Numbered from the stretch's first letter, positions 6,709-15,373 are shown. The stretch is 64,000 bases of DNA from Paenibacillus plantarum (GCF_013141695.1 NZ_WHNY01000075.1:248001-312000); one strand, 5' to 3'. Numbers and translations are program-made. The notes: generated from the sequence alone by a model not told the origin.

Positions 6709-8547
6709 ATGAGTAAAGTAATTGGTATTGACTTAGGTACTACAAATTCTTGCGTTGCCGTTATGGAAGGCGGAGAAGCCGTCGTAATTCCAAATCCAGA
6801 AGGTAACCGCACAACGCCATCCGTTGTAGGTTTCAAAAAAGATGGCGAGCGTGTAGTTGGTGAAACGGCTAAGCGTCAAGCGATCACAAACCCAGACAAA
6901 ACAATCAGCTCCATCAAGCGTCACATTGGTACGAACCACAAAGAGAACATTGATGGCAAAGACTACACGCCACAAGAGATCTCTGCAATCATCCTGCAAA
7001 AGCTAAAAGCGGATGCAGAAGCTTACCTTGGTCAAACAGTTACGCAAGCGGTAATCACGGTTCCTGCTTACTTCAACGATAGCCAACGTCAAGCAACGAA
7101 GGATGCTGGTAAAATTGCTGGTCTTGAAGTACTTCGTATCGTCAATGAGCCAACTGCAGCAGCACTTGCTTACGGTTTGGAAAAAACAGAAGATCAAACG
7201 ATTCTCGTTTATGACCTTGGTGGCGGTACATTCGACGTATCCATCCTTGAGCTAGGCGATGGTTTCTTCGAAGTTAAAGCAACAAGCGGCGACAACAAAT
7301 TGGGCGGAGATGACTTTGACCAAGTTGTGATGGATTACCTCGTTGCTGAATTCAAAAAAGAGCAAGGCATTGACCTTTCCAAAGATAAAGCGGCCGTTCA
7401 ACGTTTGAAAGATGCTGCTGAAAAAGCGAAAAAAGAACTTTCTGGTGTTTTGACTACAACTGTTTCCCTTCCGTTCATCACGGTAGCAGACGGCGTACCT
7501 CAGCATTTGGAGTTGAACTTGACGCGTGCGAAGTTCGAAGAGCTTTCCGCTGGTCTAGTTGAAAGAACATTAGGACCAACTCGTCAAGCACTTCAAGATT
7601 CCGGTTTGTCCACAAGCCAAATCGATAAAGTTGTTCTTGTTGGTGGATCCACTCGTATTCCTGCGGTTGTAGAAGCGATTAAGAAATTAATCGGTAAAGA
7701 GCCACACAAAGGTGTTAACCCGGATGAAGTTGTTGCCCTTGGCGCAGCTGTTCAAGCTGGTGTTTTGACTGGTGAAGTGAAAGACGTTGTTCTTCTTGAC
7801 GTAACACCACTTTCCCTTGGTATCGAAACAGCAGGCGGCGTATTCACAAAAATGATCGACCGCAACACAACGATTCCTACTACGAAATCACAAGTGTACT
7901 CCACTTATGCAGATAACCAAACTAGCGTAGAGATTCACGTGCTTCAAGGTGAGCGCTCCATGGCTAGCGGCAACAAAACACTTGGCCGCTTCATGCTAGG
8001 TGACATTCCTCCAGCCCCACGCGGCGTTCCACAAATCGAAGTTAGCTTCGATATCGATGCGAACGGTATTGTTAACGTGTCTGCTTTGGATAAAGGAACA
8101 GGCAAAAGCCAAAAAATCACGATCACTTCTTCCAGCGGTTTGAGTGATAGCGAAGTTGAACAAATGGTGAAAGATGCGGAAGCACATGCTGAGGAGGATC
8201 GCGCACGTAAAGAGCTTGTAGAAGCACGTAACGAAGCTGATCAATTGGTGTACTCCGTTGACAAAACGATCAAAGATCTTGGCGATAAAGTAGACCAAGG
8301 TGAGATCGACAAAGCGAATGCTGCGAAAGAGAAAGTCACAGCAGCTCTTGCTGGCAACGATCTTGAAACGATCAAAAAAGCAACAGAAGAATTGACTGAA
8401 GTCATTCAACAACTTTCTGTTAAATTATATGAGCAAGCTTCCCAAGATCAAGGCCCAGGTCCTGATGCTGGCGCAGGCGAAGCTCCTAAAGGCAGAGAAA
8501 ATGTTGTAGACGCAGACTACGAAGTGGTTGACGAACCTAAGAAATAA
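6709..8547 (+). CDS. dnaK: Molecular chaperone DnaK (Hsp70)
   Basis: ATP-dependent Hsp70. The product is 612 aa. The N-terminal actin-like ATPase domain shows GIDLGTTNSC, the phosphate loop DLGGGTFDVSIL and VLVGGSTRIPAV. The interdomain linker is VKDVVLLDVTPLSLGIE, followed by the substrate-binding beta-domain and helical lid. The tail is acidic (ENVVDADYEVVDE). It lacks the 24-residue ATPase insert of Gram-negative DnaK, as expected for Firmicutes. The start at 6709 follows AAGGAGG (6693-6699); the longer frame from 6673 adds an unrelated leader. Codon use is strongly biased, as in highly expressed genes. Confidence 0.99.
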   Translation: MSKVIGIDLGTTNSCVAVMEGGEAVVIPNPEGNRTTPSVVGFKKDGERVVGETAKRQAITNPDKTISSIKRHIGTNHKENIDGKDYTPQEISAIILQKLKADAEAYLGQTVTQAVITVPAYFNDSQRQATKDAGKIAGLEVLRIVNEPTAAALAYGLEKTEDQTILVYDLGGGTFDVSILELGDGFFEVKATSGDNKLGGDDFDQVVMDYLVAEFKKEQGIDLSKDKAAVQRLKDAAEKAKKELSGVLTTTVSLPFITVADGVPQHLELNLTRAKFEELSAGLVERTLGPTRQALQDSGLSTSQIDKVVLVGGSTRIPAVVEAIKKLIGKEPHKGVNPDEVVALGAAVQAGVLTGEVKDVVLLDVTPLSLGIETAGGVFTKMIDRNTTIPTTKSQVYSTYADNQTSVEIHVLQGERSMASGNKTLGRFMLGDIPPAPRGVPQIEVSFDIDANGIVNVSALDKGTGKSQKITITSSSGLSDSEVEQMVKDAEAHAEEDRARKELVEARNEADQLVYSVDKTIKDLGDKVDQGEIDKANAAKEKVTAALAGNDLETIKKATEELTEVIQQLSVKLYEQASQDQGPGPDAGAGEAPKGRENVVDADYEVVDEPKK

Positions 8548-8615
8548 ACATATTCTAACTAAATAGAAGTTTAAAGAAGTTTTTTAAACACTGTTTGTTA
8601 CGCATGGAACGTTAG

Positions 8616-8652
8616 AGTCAAAGCCCAATGGAGTTTCTCCACGGCTTTGACT
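8616..8652 (+). terminator. Strong hairpin between dnaK and dnaJ
   Basis: AGTCAAAGCC (8616-8625) pairs perfectly with GGCTTTGACT (8643-8652), topped by a second stem TGGAG-TTT-CTCCA (8629-8641). Only TT-CC-GTTT follows, so termination would be leaky. It ends 35 bp upstream of the dnaJ start. It may lower dnaJ relative to dnaK, or protect/process the dnaK mRNA 3' end. Confidence 0.65.
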
Positions 8653-8687
8653 TTCCGTTTGTAGTCTTGAACATGGGAGTGGAACAA

Positions 8688-9806
8688 GTGAGTAAACGTG
8701 ATTATTACGAGGTGTTAGGTCTCGGGAAGAATGCTTCACAGGAAGAGATCAAGAAGGCTTACCGTAAAATGGCACGTCAATATCACCCTGACGTGAATAA
8801 AGCGGCAGATGCAGAAGATAAGTTCAAAGAAGCGAAAGATGCCTATGATGTTCTGAGCGATGATCAGAAGAAAGCGCAATATGATCAGTTCGGTCACGTA
8901 GATCCGAATCAAGGATTTGGCGGCGGTCAAGACTTCGGCGGCGGCTTCGGGGATATCTTTGATATGTTCTTCGGTGGCGGCGGCGGTGGTAATCGTCGTA
9001 ATCCGAATGCCCCACAACGGGGTAATGATTTGCAATACACGATGACCGTGGAATTTAAAGAAGCCATTTTCGGTAAAGAAATGGATATCAACATTCCGCG
9101 TACTGAGAATTGCGATACATGTCATGGTTCGGGTGCCAAAGCAGGAACAAAGCCAGAAACATGTGGCGGCTGTCATGGTAGCGGACAACAAGAAGTGGTT
9201 CAGAATACAGCATTTGGCCGTATTGTGAATCGCCGCGTGTGTACGTCATGTAATGGTTCCGGTAAAATCATCAAAGAAAAATGCGGAACGTGTCATGGCG
9301 CTGGTAAAGTGAAAAAGACGCGTACTATTCACATTAAGATTCCAGCTGGTGTAGATGATGGCGCTCAACTTCGCGTTTCTGGTGAAGGCGAAGGCGGAAC
9401 ACGTGGAGGCCCGTCTGGTGATCTTTATGTTGTTATTCGTGTGAAAAATCATGAGTTCTTCCAACGTGAAGGCAACGATGTGTACTGTGAAGTGCCATTG
9501 ACTTTCATGCAAGCGGCGCTAGGTGATGAAATCGAAATCCCTACGCTAACTGAGAAAGTGAAGCTCAAGATTCCAGCAGGTACGCAAACCGATACGTACT
9601 TCCGTCTGAAAGGCAAAGGCGTTCCGCATCTTCGTGGATTCGGTCAAGGGGATCAACACGTGAAAGTCATCGTGATGACACCGACGAATTTGTCAGAAGA
9701 TCAGAAGGATTTGCTGCGTCAGTTCGGCAAGCAAAGCGGCGAGCATACGCATGAGCAAAGCCAGTCTATTTTTGAACGTATGAAAAGAGCCTTCTTAGGC
9801 GATTAG
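8688..9806 (+). CDS. dnaJ: Chaperone DnaJ (Hsp40)
   Basis: Co-chaperone that stimulates DnaK ATPase and presents substrates. The product is 372 aa. It is a class A J-protein: J domain with YHPDVNK (HPD motif), Gly/Phe-rich stretch (about residues 75-105), and a zinc domain with four CxxCxGxG-type repeats (CDTCHGSG, CGGCHGSG, CTSCNGSG, CGTCHGAG), then C-terminal substrate-binding barrels. GTG at 8688 follows GGGAGTGG with 5-nt spacing and gives the usual N-terminus SKRDYYEVLG; the longer open frame starts inside the upstream hairpin. It is the last gene before the operon terminator. Confidence 0.97.
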   Translation: MSKRDYYEVLGLGKNASQEEIKKAYRKMARQYHPDVNKAADAEDKFKEAKDAYDVLSDDQKKAQYDQFGHVDPNQGFGGGQDFGGGFGDIFDMFFGGGGGGNRRNPNAPQRGNDLQYTMTVEFKEAIFGKEMDINIPRTENCDTCHGSGAKAGTKPETCGGCHGSGQQEVVQNTAFGRIVNRRVCTSCNGSGKIIKEKCGTCHGAGKVKKTRTIHIKIPAGVDDGAQLRVSGEGEGGTRGGPSGDLYVVIRVKNHEFFQREGNDVYCEVPLTFMQAALGDEIEIPTLTEKVKLKIPAGTQTDTYFRLKGKGVPHLRGFGQGDQHVKVIVMTPTNLSEDQKDLLRQFGKQSGEHTHEQSQSIFERMKRAFLGD

Positions 9807-9815
9807 CAAACTAAA

Positions 9816-9875
9816 GCACCTCGAGTGCGTGGATGACAGATTTAATCTGTTCATTCACACGTTTGAGGTGTTTTT
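9816..9875 (+). terminator. Intrinsic terminator of the dnaK operon
   Basis: GCACCTC (9816-9822) pairs with GAGGTGT (9865-9871), with further inner pairing around AGATTTAATCT, and TTTTT follows. It separates dnaJ from the repeat-rich gap. Confidence 0.8.
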
Positions 9876-9928
9876 GCGTTGAAAAATCATTGGAGAATAA
9901 GATGTGAGGAGGTTTGCCCGAACCCTTG

Positions 9929-9984
9929 ACCAGACACCTCTGACCAGACATCTCTCACCAGTTACCTCTCACCAGACACCCAGC
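9929..9984 (+). repeat. 14-bp minisatellite, four units
   Basis: Four consecutive 14-bp units beginning ACCAG (9929, 9943, 9957, 9971), consensus ACCAGACACCTCTC. The units differ at a few positions; the last is the most divergent at its end. There is no open frame. It is part of the 767-bp non-coding gap between dnaJ and the alkaline phosphatase gene. Confidence 0.85.
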
Positions 9985-10013
9985 CCTCCAGCCCTCAGCG
10001 CCCCTACCGCCAT

Positions 10014-10198
10014 CTAACGGACATAGAAGACACTATTTGTTTAAAATCATAGTATTTGTAACGCTAACGGACACAGACGTCACTATTGGGGTGAAAATCA
10101 GCTTATAAGTGGCAATTTCGCCGAAATAGCTGCAACAGTGTCCGTTAGTTCTTGAAAAGGTGATCACTAACCGAATTAGCGTCTTCTGTGTCCGTTAG
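10014..10198. repeat. Palindromic intergenic element built on CTAACGGACA
   Basis: CTAACGGACA occurs in + orientation at 10014 and 10064 and as its complement TGTCCGTTAG at 10139 and 10189, giving a nested palindrome. The outer 22-bp arms (10014-10035 and 10177-10198) match at 20 of 22 positions. No coding potential is seen. A partial second copy lies 412 bp downstream (10426-10496). Confidence 0.8.
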
Positions 10199-10273
10199 GA
10201 GATGCTTTCGACTATTGGGCGACCCGAATACATACCAGCCCCACCAGGTACCTCGTACCATCGCCCAGCATCG

Positions 10274-10383
10274 AGTATCCAGTATCCAGTATCCAGCATC
10301 CATCGCTAACCGCTAACCGCCAACCGCTCATCATCCATCGCCATCGCCCAGCACCAATCGCCAACCGTTCATCATCCATAGCC
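10274..10383 (+). repeat. C-rich tandem-repeat tract (7-bp and 24-bp units)
   Basis: AGTATCC is repeated three times and followed by AGCATCC (10274-10301). Next come CGCTAAC, CGCTAAC, CGCCAAC, CGCTCAT (10304-10331). A 24-bp block at 10319-10342 recurs at 10360-10383 with two differences. The + strand here is nearly G-free, and the same bias continues from about 10225 to 10425. No plausible gene is present. Confidence 0.8.
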
Positions 10384-10425
10384 TAACCCCACCACCCATC
10401 GCATCATCCACTACCACCACCGTAC

Positions 10426-10496
10426 CTAACGGACATTAGAAGACACTATTTGTTTAAAATCATGGTATTTGGAACGCTAACGGACAAAGACGTCAC
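10426..10496 (+). repeat. Second copy of the CTAACGGACA element half
   Basis: This 71-bp copy corresponds to 10014-10083, with one inserted T and four substitutions. It carries CTAACGGACA at 10426 and 10477. The left arms of the palindrome are present but the right, complementary arms are missing, so this is a half element. It ends about 150 bp before the alkaline phosphatase start. Confidence 0.8.
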
Positions 10497-10643
10497 CAAA
10501 CGAAAGCTCTCCTTCTCACCTCCTATTGATCATCCCTTAACAATTCCAACCCAATTTACAATACCTTCATATGGATTTGACGTTCTCCAAATCTACGAGG
10601 CTTATGCTAGGAAGGTGAAATACTATTTTTGGAGGGAAAACAT

Positions 10644-12371
10644 TTGAAAAAAGCGTTAAAGCAAATAATGGGTTCAGGAATGGCAGTTTCCTTATTAACT
10701 CTAAGTTTAGCAGGTACAGTATCCGCTGCAGATTCAACAACACCATCAACAGTTCAAGCACCTCCTTCTAAAAATTTGATCGTTCTGATTGGCGATGGGA
10801 TGGGGCCAGCTGAAGTGACAGCTGCTCGTTACTACGCGAAGAAGTTCCTGGGTAAAGACCGTCTGGAATTGGATGGCGGTTATTATGTGGGGAAAGCGAC
10901 TACATATTCAGAAGCAAGTCCTTACACAACAGAGTCAGGTACGGTCACGGATTCTGCAGCTGCTGCGACCGCTTTTTCAACAGGAAATAAGACATACAAC
11001 AATGCGATCAGTGTATCCAATGGGGATGTAGCTAAGCCGTATGCTTCTGTTATTGAAGCAGCGATGAAGCAAGGCAAAGCAACTGGTTTAGTATCAACTG
11101 ACAATATTACGGGGGCAACTCCAGCTGTATGGGCGTCACATGTTCGCCAACGCAGCAACCAAAATGCGATTGCTTCGCAATATTTAAACAGTGGAGTCGA
11201 TGTTATCTTCGGTGGAGGAAAAGTTAACTTCACGACGAAAGAGGACAAAGGTAAGCGTACTGACAAAAATATCATTCCTGATTTTCAAGCAAAGGGCTAC
11301 CAAACGGCTTTTGATAAAAAAGGCTTAGATGCAATTCCAGTAACGGCAGGCAAAGCGCTTGGACTCTTCGCAGATGCCGAGATTCCTTATGTACTTGACC
11401 GTACGGATACGGTGCCGTCTTTACCACAATTATCACAAAAAGCACTCGATATTTTATCCCAAAATAAAAATGGCTTCGTCTTGTTAGTTGAGCAAGGTCG
11501 TATTGACCACGCGGGACATGCGAACGATCTTCCTGCGAATATTCAAGAGATGCTAGAGTTGGATGCGACATTCAAAACGCTAGTGGATTGGGCTAAAAAA
11601 GATGGTAATACATCTGTTGTCGTATCAGCGGATCATGAAACAGGCGGATTGTCACTTGCTAGAGACAATGTGTATGAATTGAATGTTGATTTGTTTAACA
11701 AACAGAAGCACTCTTATGAATACATCGATGGCATCTTGAAAAAAGCTCAAACTGCTGATGATATCCGTAAAATCGTAGCTGACAACATTGGCTTCACGGA
11801 TCTATCTGATGAGGAAGTACAATTGATTCTGAACGGTGATGGTTCATCCTACGGTCGTGGTGGCGGTTATAATGCAGTCGTGTCGAAGCGTCTAGCAGTA
11901 GGTTGGACAGGGCATGGTCATACAGGGGTTGACGTTGGTGTGTGGGCTTACGGTCCGATCGCTGCGCTTGTAAAAGGTGATATTGACAATACGGATATTG
12001 CTAAAAGCGGTGCGAAAGTGATTGGCGCTGATTTAGCAGCCACAACGAAAGAGCTTCAAGATAAATATCTGTACCCGATGTTCAAAGTGACGCGTGATTC
12101 CAAAACGTTGTTTACGGCAAGATCATTAGCTGAATCCCTCGGAATTCAAGTAGCATGGGATGAAGCGACTGGTACAGTTACTTTTACAAAGGATAGTCAA
12201 AAGGTTTCCGTTCTAGTCTCTTCTGGAGCGATTACAGTGAACGGTACAGCGAGTGCATGGGTTGGTAATGTGGATAACGGTAAGTTGTATTTGCCGCTAG
12301 AAGCCTTTAATCAACTAACGGGAAAAACGTACACATGGGATTCCTTTAATGAGCGTATTGTGAAAAATTAA
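10644..12371 (+). CDS. phoA: Secreted alkaline phosphatase with C-terminal stalk domain
   Basis: Zinc/magnesium phosphomonoesterase releasing phosphate outside the cell. The product is 575 aa with a signal peptide (KK, hydrophobic core, VSA cleavage at about residue 28). Family motifs: IGDGMG (metal Asp), VTDSAAAATAF (nucleophile Ser), EQGRIDHAGHAND, SADHETGG and GHTGVDV. After about residue 475 comes a copper amine oxidase N-terminal-like stalk domain (LFTARSLAESLG ... LYLPLEAFNQLTGK), common in paenibacilli. TTG at 10644 follows GGAGGG (10631-10636). Two TTAACA/TTTACA hexamers at 10537 and 10555 hint at Pho control but do not make a full Pho box. Confidence 0.93.
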   Translation: MKKALKQIMGSGMAVSLLTLSLAGTVSAADSTTPSTVQAPPSKNLIVLIGDGMGPAEVTAARYYAKKFLGKDRLELDGGYYVGKATTYSEASPYTTESGTVTDSAAAATAFSTGNKTYNNAISVSNGDVAKPYASVIEAAMKQGKATGLVSTDNITGATPAVWASHVRQRSNQNAIASQYLNSGVDVIFGGGKVNFTTKEDKGKRTDKNIIPDFQAKGYQTAFDKKGLDAIPVTAGKALGLFADAEIPYVLDRTDTVPSLPQLSQKALDILSQNKNGFVLLVEQGRIDHAGHANDLPANIQEMLELDATFKTLVDWAKKDGNTSVVVSADHETGGLSLARDNVYELNVDLFNKQKHSYEYIDGILKKAQTADDIRKIVADNIGFTDLSDEEVQLILNGDGSSYGRGGGYNAVVSKRLAVGWTGHGHTGVDVGVWAYGPIAALVKGDIDNTDIAKSGAKVIGADLAATTKELQDKYLYPMFKVTRDSKTLFTARSLAESLGIQVAWDEATGTVTFTKDSQKVSVLVSSGAITVNGTASAWVGNVDNGKLYLPLEAFNQLTGKTYTWDSFNERIVKN

Positions 12372-12386
12372 TCTAGTGGAGCAGAC

Positions 12387-12420
12387 GGACATGGGGAGCT
12401 CCTTCCCTGTGTCCTCTTTT
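12387..12420 (+). terminator. Intrinsic terminator after the phosphatase gene
   Basis: GGACA (12387-12391) pairs with TGTCC (12410-12414), inner GGGGA with TCCCT, and a T-rich tail TCTTTTCTTTT follows. Confidence 0.75.
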
Positions 12421-12454
12421 CTTTTGGATTCGAATAGAAGCGAGGGGCTTTCGG

Positions 12455-13132
12455 ATGATTAGTCTACAAGGAGTATCGAAATCTTTCCAACTGCATGGTC
12501 ATAGTTTACCTATCTTGCAGGTAGCCCAGTGGCAAATTCAAAAAGGCGAAAGAATTGCACTGATGGGCGCGAGCGGCTGCGGAAAAAGCACGCTTTTACA
12601 TCTGCTTAGTGGCGTCATAACGGCTGATCAGGGAGAGATTTGGGTTGCTGGTCGGCCCGTTCATCTCCTCACGGAAAGTAAAAGAGATCATTTCCGCGCG
12701 GAGAATATCGGTTATATTTTTCAGGATTTTCATCTCATAGCTTCGCTAACGGTTAGGCAAAATATTGAATTAATCATGCCTAACACCGGTACGAAGCAAG
12801 AGAGAAAGAAGATGCTCGATGATTGGTTGGAACGCGTTGGGTTGCAGGATCGTGGGCAGCATCTACCTTCCCAACTATCCCGAGGGCAACAGCAGAGAGC
12901 TGCCATCGTTCGGGCGTTAATCACCAAACCGCCCCTGCTATTAGCAGATGAGCCTACGGGGAGCTTGGATTGGGAAACAGCGAGCGAGATGATGACGTTG
13001 CTGCTGGATATTTGCAGAGATGAACAATTAACTTTACTGACAGTTACACATGATCGACATATCGCTGAGATGTTCCCCAAACGTGTGTATATGCAAGAAC
13101 TGAACGAACTGCTTAGGAGTGTTTCGGTATGA
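12455..13132 (+). CDS. ABC transporter ATP-binding protein (LolD/MacB type)
   Basis: ATPase subunit of an FtsX/MacB-superfamily ABC system. The product is 225 aa. Walker A GASGCGKST (about residue 40), Q-loop in YIFQDFHLI, signature LSRGQQQR (a variant of LSGGQ), Walker B LLLADEPTG and the switch His in VTHD. Its stop overlaps the permease start by 4 bp (ATGA at 13129). This family usually performs mechanotransmission or export rather than solute import. The third gene, a DUF3299-like lipoprotein, makes the locus resemble the Zrg zinc system of Vibrio. Confidence 0.9.
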   Translation: MISLQGVSKSFQLHGHSLPILQVAQWQIQKGERIALMGASGCGKSTLLHLLSGVITADQGEIWVAGRPVHLLTESKRDHFRAENIGYIFQDFHLIASLTVRQNIELIMPNTGTKQERKKMLDDWLERVGLQDRGQHLPSQLSRGQQQRAAIVRALITKPPLLLADEPTGSLDWETASEMMTLLLDICRDEQLTLLTVTHDRHIAEMFPKRVYMQELNELLRSVSV

Positions 13133-14337
13133 AAGTAATATCCTTGCTATGGAGTCATATCTGGCACCGCAAAACCTTGTCACTCTTGACCATTAGCTCT
13201 GTGGCCATTACAGCAGCGCTTGTTGTATTTCTTCTGCTATGCAGCCAAGGTGTGGAGCAAGGTGCTGAAAAAGGTTATGGCCCCTTTGAAGTCACGATTG
13301 GCGCGAAAGGCAGCGCGTCACAGCTTGCTCTTAATACCTACTACCATATTGGTGCGCCGACGGGCAATATTCCTATCACTGTTCTCGATGATGTTCGAAA
13401 AAATGAATTCGTCGAGTCTGCGTATGCGATGACCACAGGGGATAATTATAATGGTTTTCCGATCGTTGGTATGGAATCCGGATATTTCTTAACTCGTTAT
13501 GGTGCAACGAAACAAATGGCACATGGTAAGTTATACGGCAAGTTAGGAGAGACCATTGTAGGTTCCTATGTAGCAAGCTCTTTGGGTCTACATGTAGGAG
13601 ACACTTTCGCAGGCGCACATGGGCTGATACAAGGTTTAGGGGAAGTAGAGGAAGATGGAGAGGAAGAAGAACATCATCATGCATTCACCTATACGGTAGT
13701 GGGTATATTGCCCCCATTCCATACATCGGATGATCGAGCAGTGTTTACTACGTTGGATTATGCGTGGGCTGTTCACGAAAGTCAGCCAACTAAAGCTAAA
13801 GAGATTACTGCGATCGTCGTTAAACCGAAATCACTCCTGGGTGCTCAGTCGATCAAAACGGTTTTCGCACAATACAATAACGTGCAGGCTGTTTATACAA
13901 GCAAGGCAATTGCTGATGTTGTGAATGTTGTTGATCAAGGGACACAAGCAGTGAAGTTCGTGACGATGATATGCATTCTGTTAGCGGCGGGGTCCATTTT
14001 ACTATCGCTGACTGCTGCGGTACATGAACGAAAGAGAGACGTCGCACTGTTGCGACTCATCGGGAAATCTAAATATTTCATCTGGCTTTCGCTTATTGGT
14101 GAAGGAATTATTTTAACTTTGATTGGTTTGATGCTGGGGCTTGCTCTTGGACATATTGGAGGATTTGTGAGCCGTGATGTGGTCTTTGCCAATACAGGTC
14201 TACAAATACAGGCGTGGGCTTTCGTTCCAGGGGAATCTTTACTAGTCATAGTTACCTTGTTGATCGCGATTGTCGCGTCCATTGGCCCCGCAATTCAAGC
14301 TTATCGTGTGAATCCATTGCAATTATTCCGTTCTTGA
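13129..14337 (+). CDS. FtsX-like ABC transporter permease with His/Glu-rich loop
   Basis: Membrane subunit for the preceding ATPase. The product is 402 aa: one N-terminal membrane segment (about 17-40), a large extracytoplasmic domain (about 45-260), then three C-terminal membrane segments with the FtsX-type region (VKFVTMICILLAAGSILLSLTAAVHERKRDVALLRLIG). The outer domain has an acidic-histidine run, EEDGEEEEHHH (about residues 174-184), a plausible metal-binding patch. MacB/LolCE-type permeases move lipids, peptides or macrolides, or gate envelope enzymes; the His/Glu loop and neighbours favour a metal-related role here (inference). Confidence 0.85.
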   Translation: MKVISLLWSHIWHRKTLSLLTISSVAITAALVVFLLLCSQGVEQGAEKGYGPFEVTIGAKGSASQLALNTYYHIGAPTGNIPITVLDDVRKNEFVESAYAMTTGDNYNGFPIVGMESGYFLTRYGATKQMAHGKLYGKLGETIVGSYVASSLGLHVGDTFAGAHGLIQGLGEVEEDGEEEEHHHAFTYTVVGILPPFHTSDDRAVFTTLDYAWAVHESQPTKAKEITAIVVKPKSLLGAQSIKTVFAQYNNVQAVYTSKAIADVVNVVDQGTQAVKFVTMICILLAAGSILLSLTAAVHERKRDVALLRLIGKSKYFIWLSLIGEGIILTLIGLMLGLALGHIGGFVSRDVVFANTGLQIQAWAFVPGESLLVIVTLLIAIVASIGPAIQAYRVNPLQLFRS

Positions 14338-14349
14338 GGTGACATGAGG

Positions 14350-15129
14350 ATGAAAAATAGACATAGAATCACTGGGCTGAGTTTGTTCGCCTTGTTCGTT
14401 ATCCTTTCGGGCTGTGGTCAAAAGGAAGCTGGGCTTACAGGGCAATCCTTCGGAAGTATCGTGTCGAATGTGGAGGCTGTTGCCTCTTCGATACCAAACG
14501 ACTCTGTCTCCCCCAAGGAGACACCTTCAGGAAGGCCAAGCGAAACACCTGCTGCAACACCATTTGCAACGCCTATTGTGAATCCGAGCCCAAGCGCTGC
14601 TGTTCAAAAAGCTGCAGAATCTGTATCGCCCAATGCGGTTCCGTCCGTGCCTCCAACGGCTTCCCCACAGGCACAGATCGAGAGTGGTAAGCCCATAGCT
14701 GCAGAGGCAACAACTAAGCCTCCTGAACCTGTTACAACGCCTCCAGCGAAACAACAGCAACTGTCGAATGAGCTCAAATGGGATGAATTTTTCGATTCGG
14801 ATAAGCAAGATACACCTTCTAATAAGTTTTGGGATTTGAATGGGAAAACCGTCCAGATCAAAGGGTTTATGGGGGAAGTACTGTCCTTCGATAAACATTG
14901 GTTTTTACTGATTCCTAAGCCTGGTGCCGAGTGTCCATTTGATAATGGCGATGAAACGTACTGGAATAAGATCATGATTGTATACGTGCCTGATTCAGTG
15001 AAACTAAGGTATACTTCCGGTCCGTTGCAACTTACAGGGAGGCTTGACGTAGGCATTAAACTTGATGAATCGGGTTACAAAACGATGTTTCGCCTATATG
15101 ATGCTTCTTTTGAGAAAATAAAGGAGTAA
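14350..15129 (+). CDS. Lipoprotein with DUF3299-like domain
   Basis: Predicted membrane-anchored lipoprotein, 259 aa. The signal peptide ends in the lipobox LSGC, with Cys22 as the lipidation site. A Pro/Ser/Thr/Ala-rich spacer (about 40-135) precedes a C-terminal globular domain (about 140-259) with LNGKTVQIKGFMGEV, WFLLIPKPGAECPF and LQLTGRLDVG. This pattern matches DUF3299 proteins, which accompany LolDE-like transporters in zinc-regulated loci. ATG at 14350 is preferred over 14344 because GAGGTGA (14336-14342) is properly spaced. Its role is unknown; it is probably the extracytoplasmic partner of the ABC pair. Confidence 0.75.
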   Translation: MKNRHRITGLSLFALFVILSGCGQKEAGLTGQSFGSIVSNVEAVASSIPNDSVSPKETPSGRPSETPAATPFATPIVNPSPSAAVQKAAESVSPNAVPSVPPTASPQAQIESGKPIAAEATTKPPEPVTTPPAKQQQLSNELKWDEFFDSDKQDTPSNKFWDLNGKTVQIKGFMGEVLSFDKHWFLLIPKPGAECPFDNGDETYWNKIMIVYVPDSVKLRYTSGPLQLTGRLDVGIKLDESGYKTMFRLYDASFEKIKE

Positions 15130-15223
15130 ACGTGATCTGGTCTTGCATAAAACAATATTCGTTCGCAAATGATATATGGGGCTATCATGAAAAGAAATTA
15201 GGAATAATTGGAGGTATGCGTAC

Positions 15224-15373
15224 ATGAATCAGAAGAATAACAATCAAGGACAAAGCGATCTGCCAGTTGCTAAAGAAGAGGATGTTGAATTTTCAGCGGA
15301 AGTAGCAGATAGAGATGACTTCGAAGCTGCTGAGCGCGCGCAAGCGGCGGATGATCGTCAGGAAGATCAGTAA
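15224..15373 (+). CDS. Small acidic YfhD-like protein
   Basis: 49 aa, start ATG after GGAGG (15210-15214). The charged sequence DVEFSAEVADRDDFEAAERAQAADDR resembles the YfhD family of small Bacillales proteins of unknown function. No membrane segment or signal is present. Its stop (TAA, 15371-15373) shares a base with the start of the next gene (TAATG), so the two are co-translated. Confidence 0.7.
   Translation: MNQKNNNQGQSDLPVAKEEDVEFSAEVADRDDFEAAERAQAADDRQEDQ

Noticed and set aside
9929..10383. CRISPR array
   Set aside because: The repeats are directly adjacent 7-, 14- and 24-bp units, without regular 30-bp spacers, and no cas genes are in the window.
10537..10560. Pho box upstream of the alkaline phosphatase
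   Set aside because: Only two TTAACA/TTTACA hexamers are found and their spacing (18 bp) does not follow the 11-bp period expected for PhoP.
10450..10647. Small open frame spanning the second repeat copy and phosphatase leader
   Set aside because: It runs through the repeat and the ribosome-binding site of the next gene and has no start signal or similarity.
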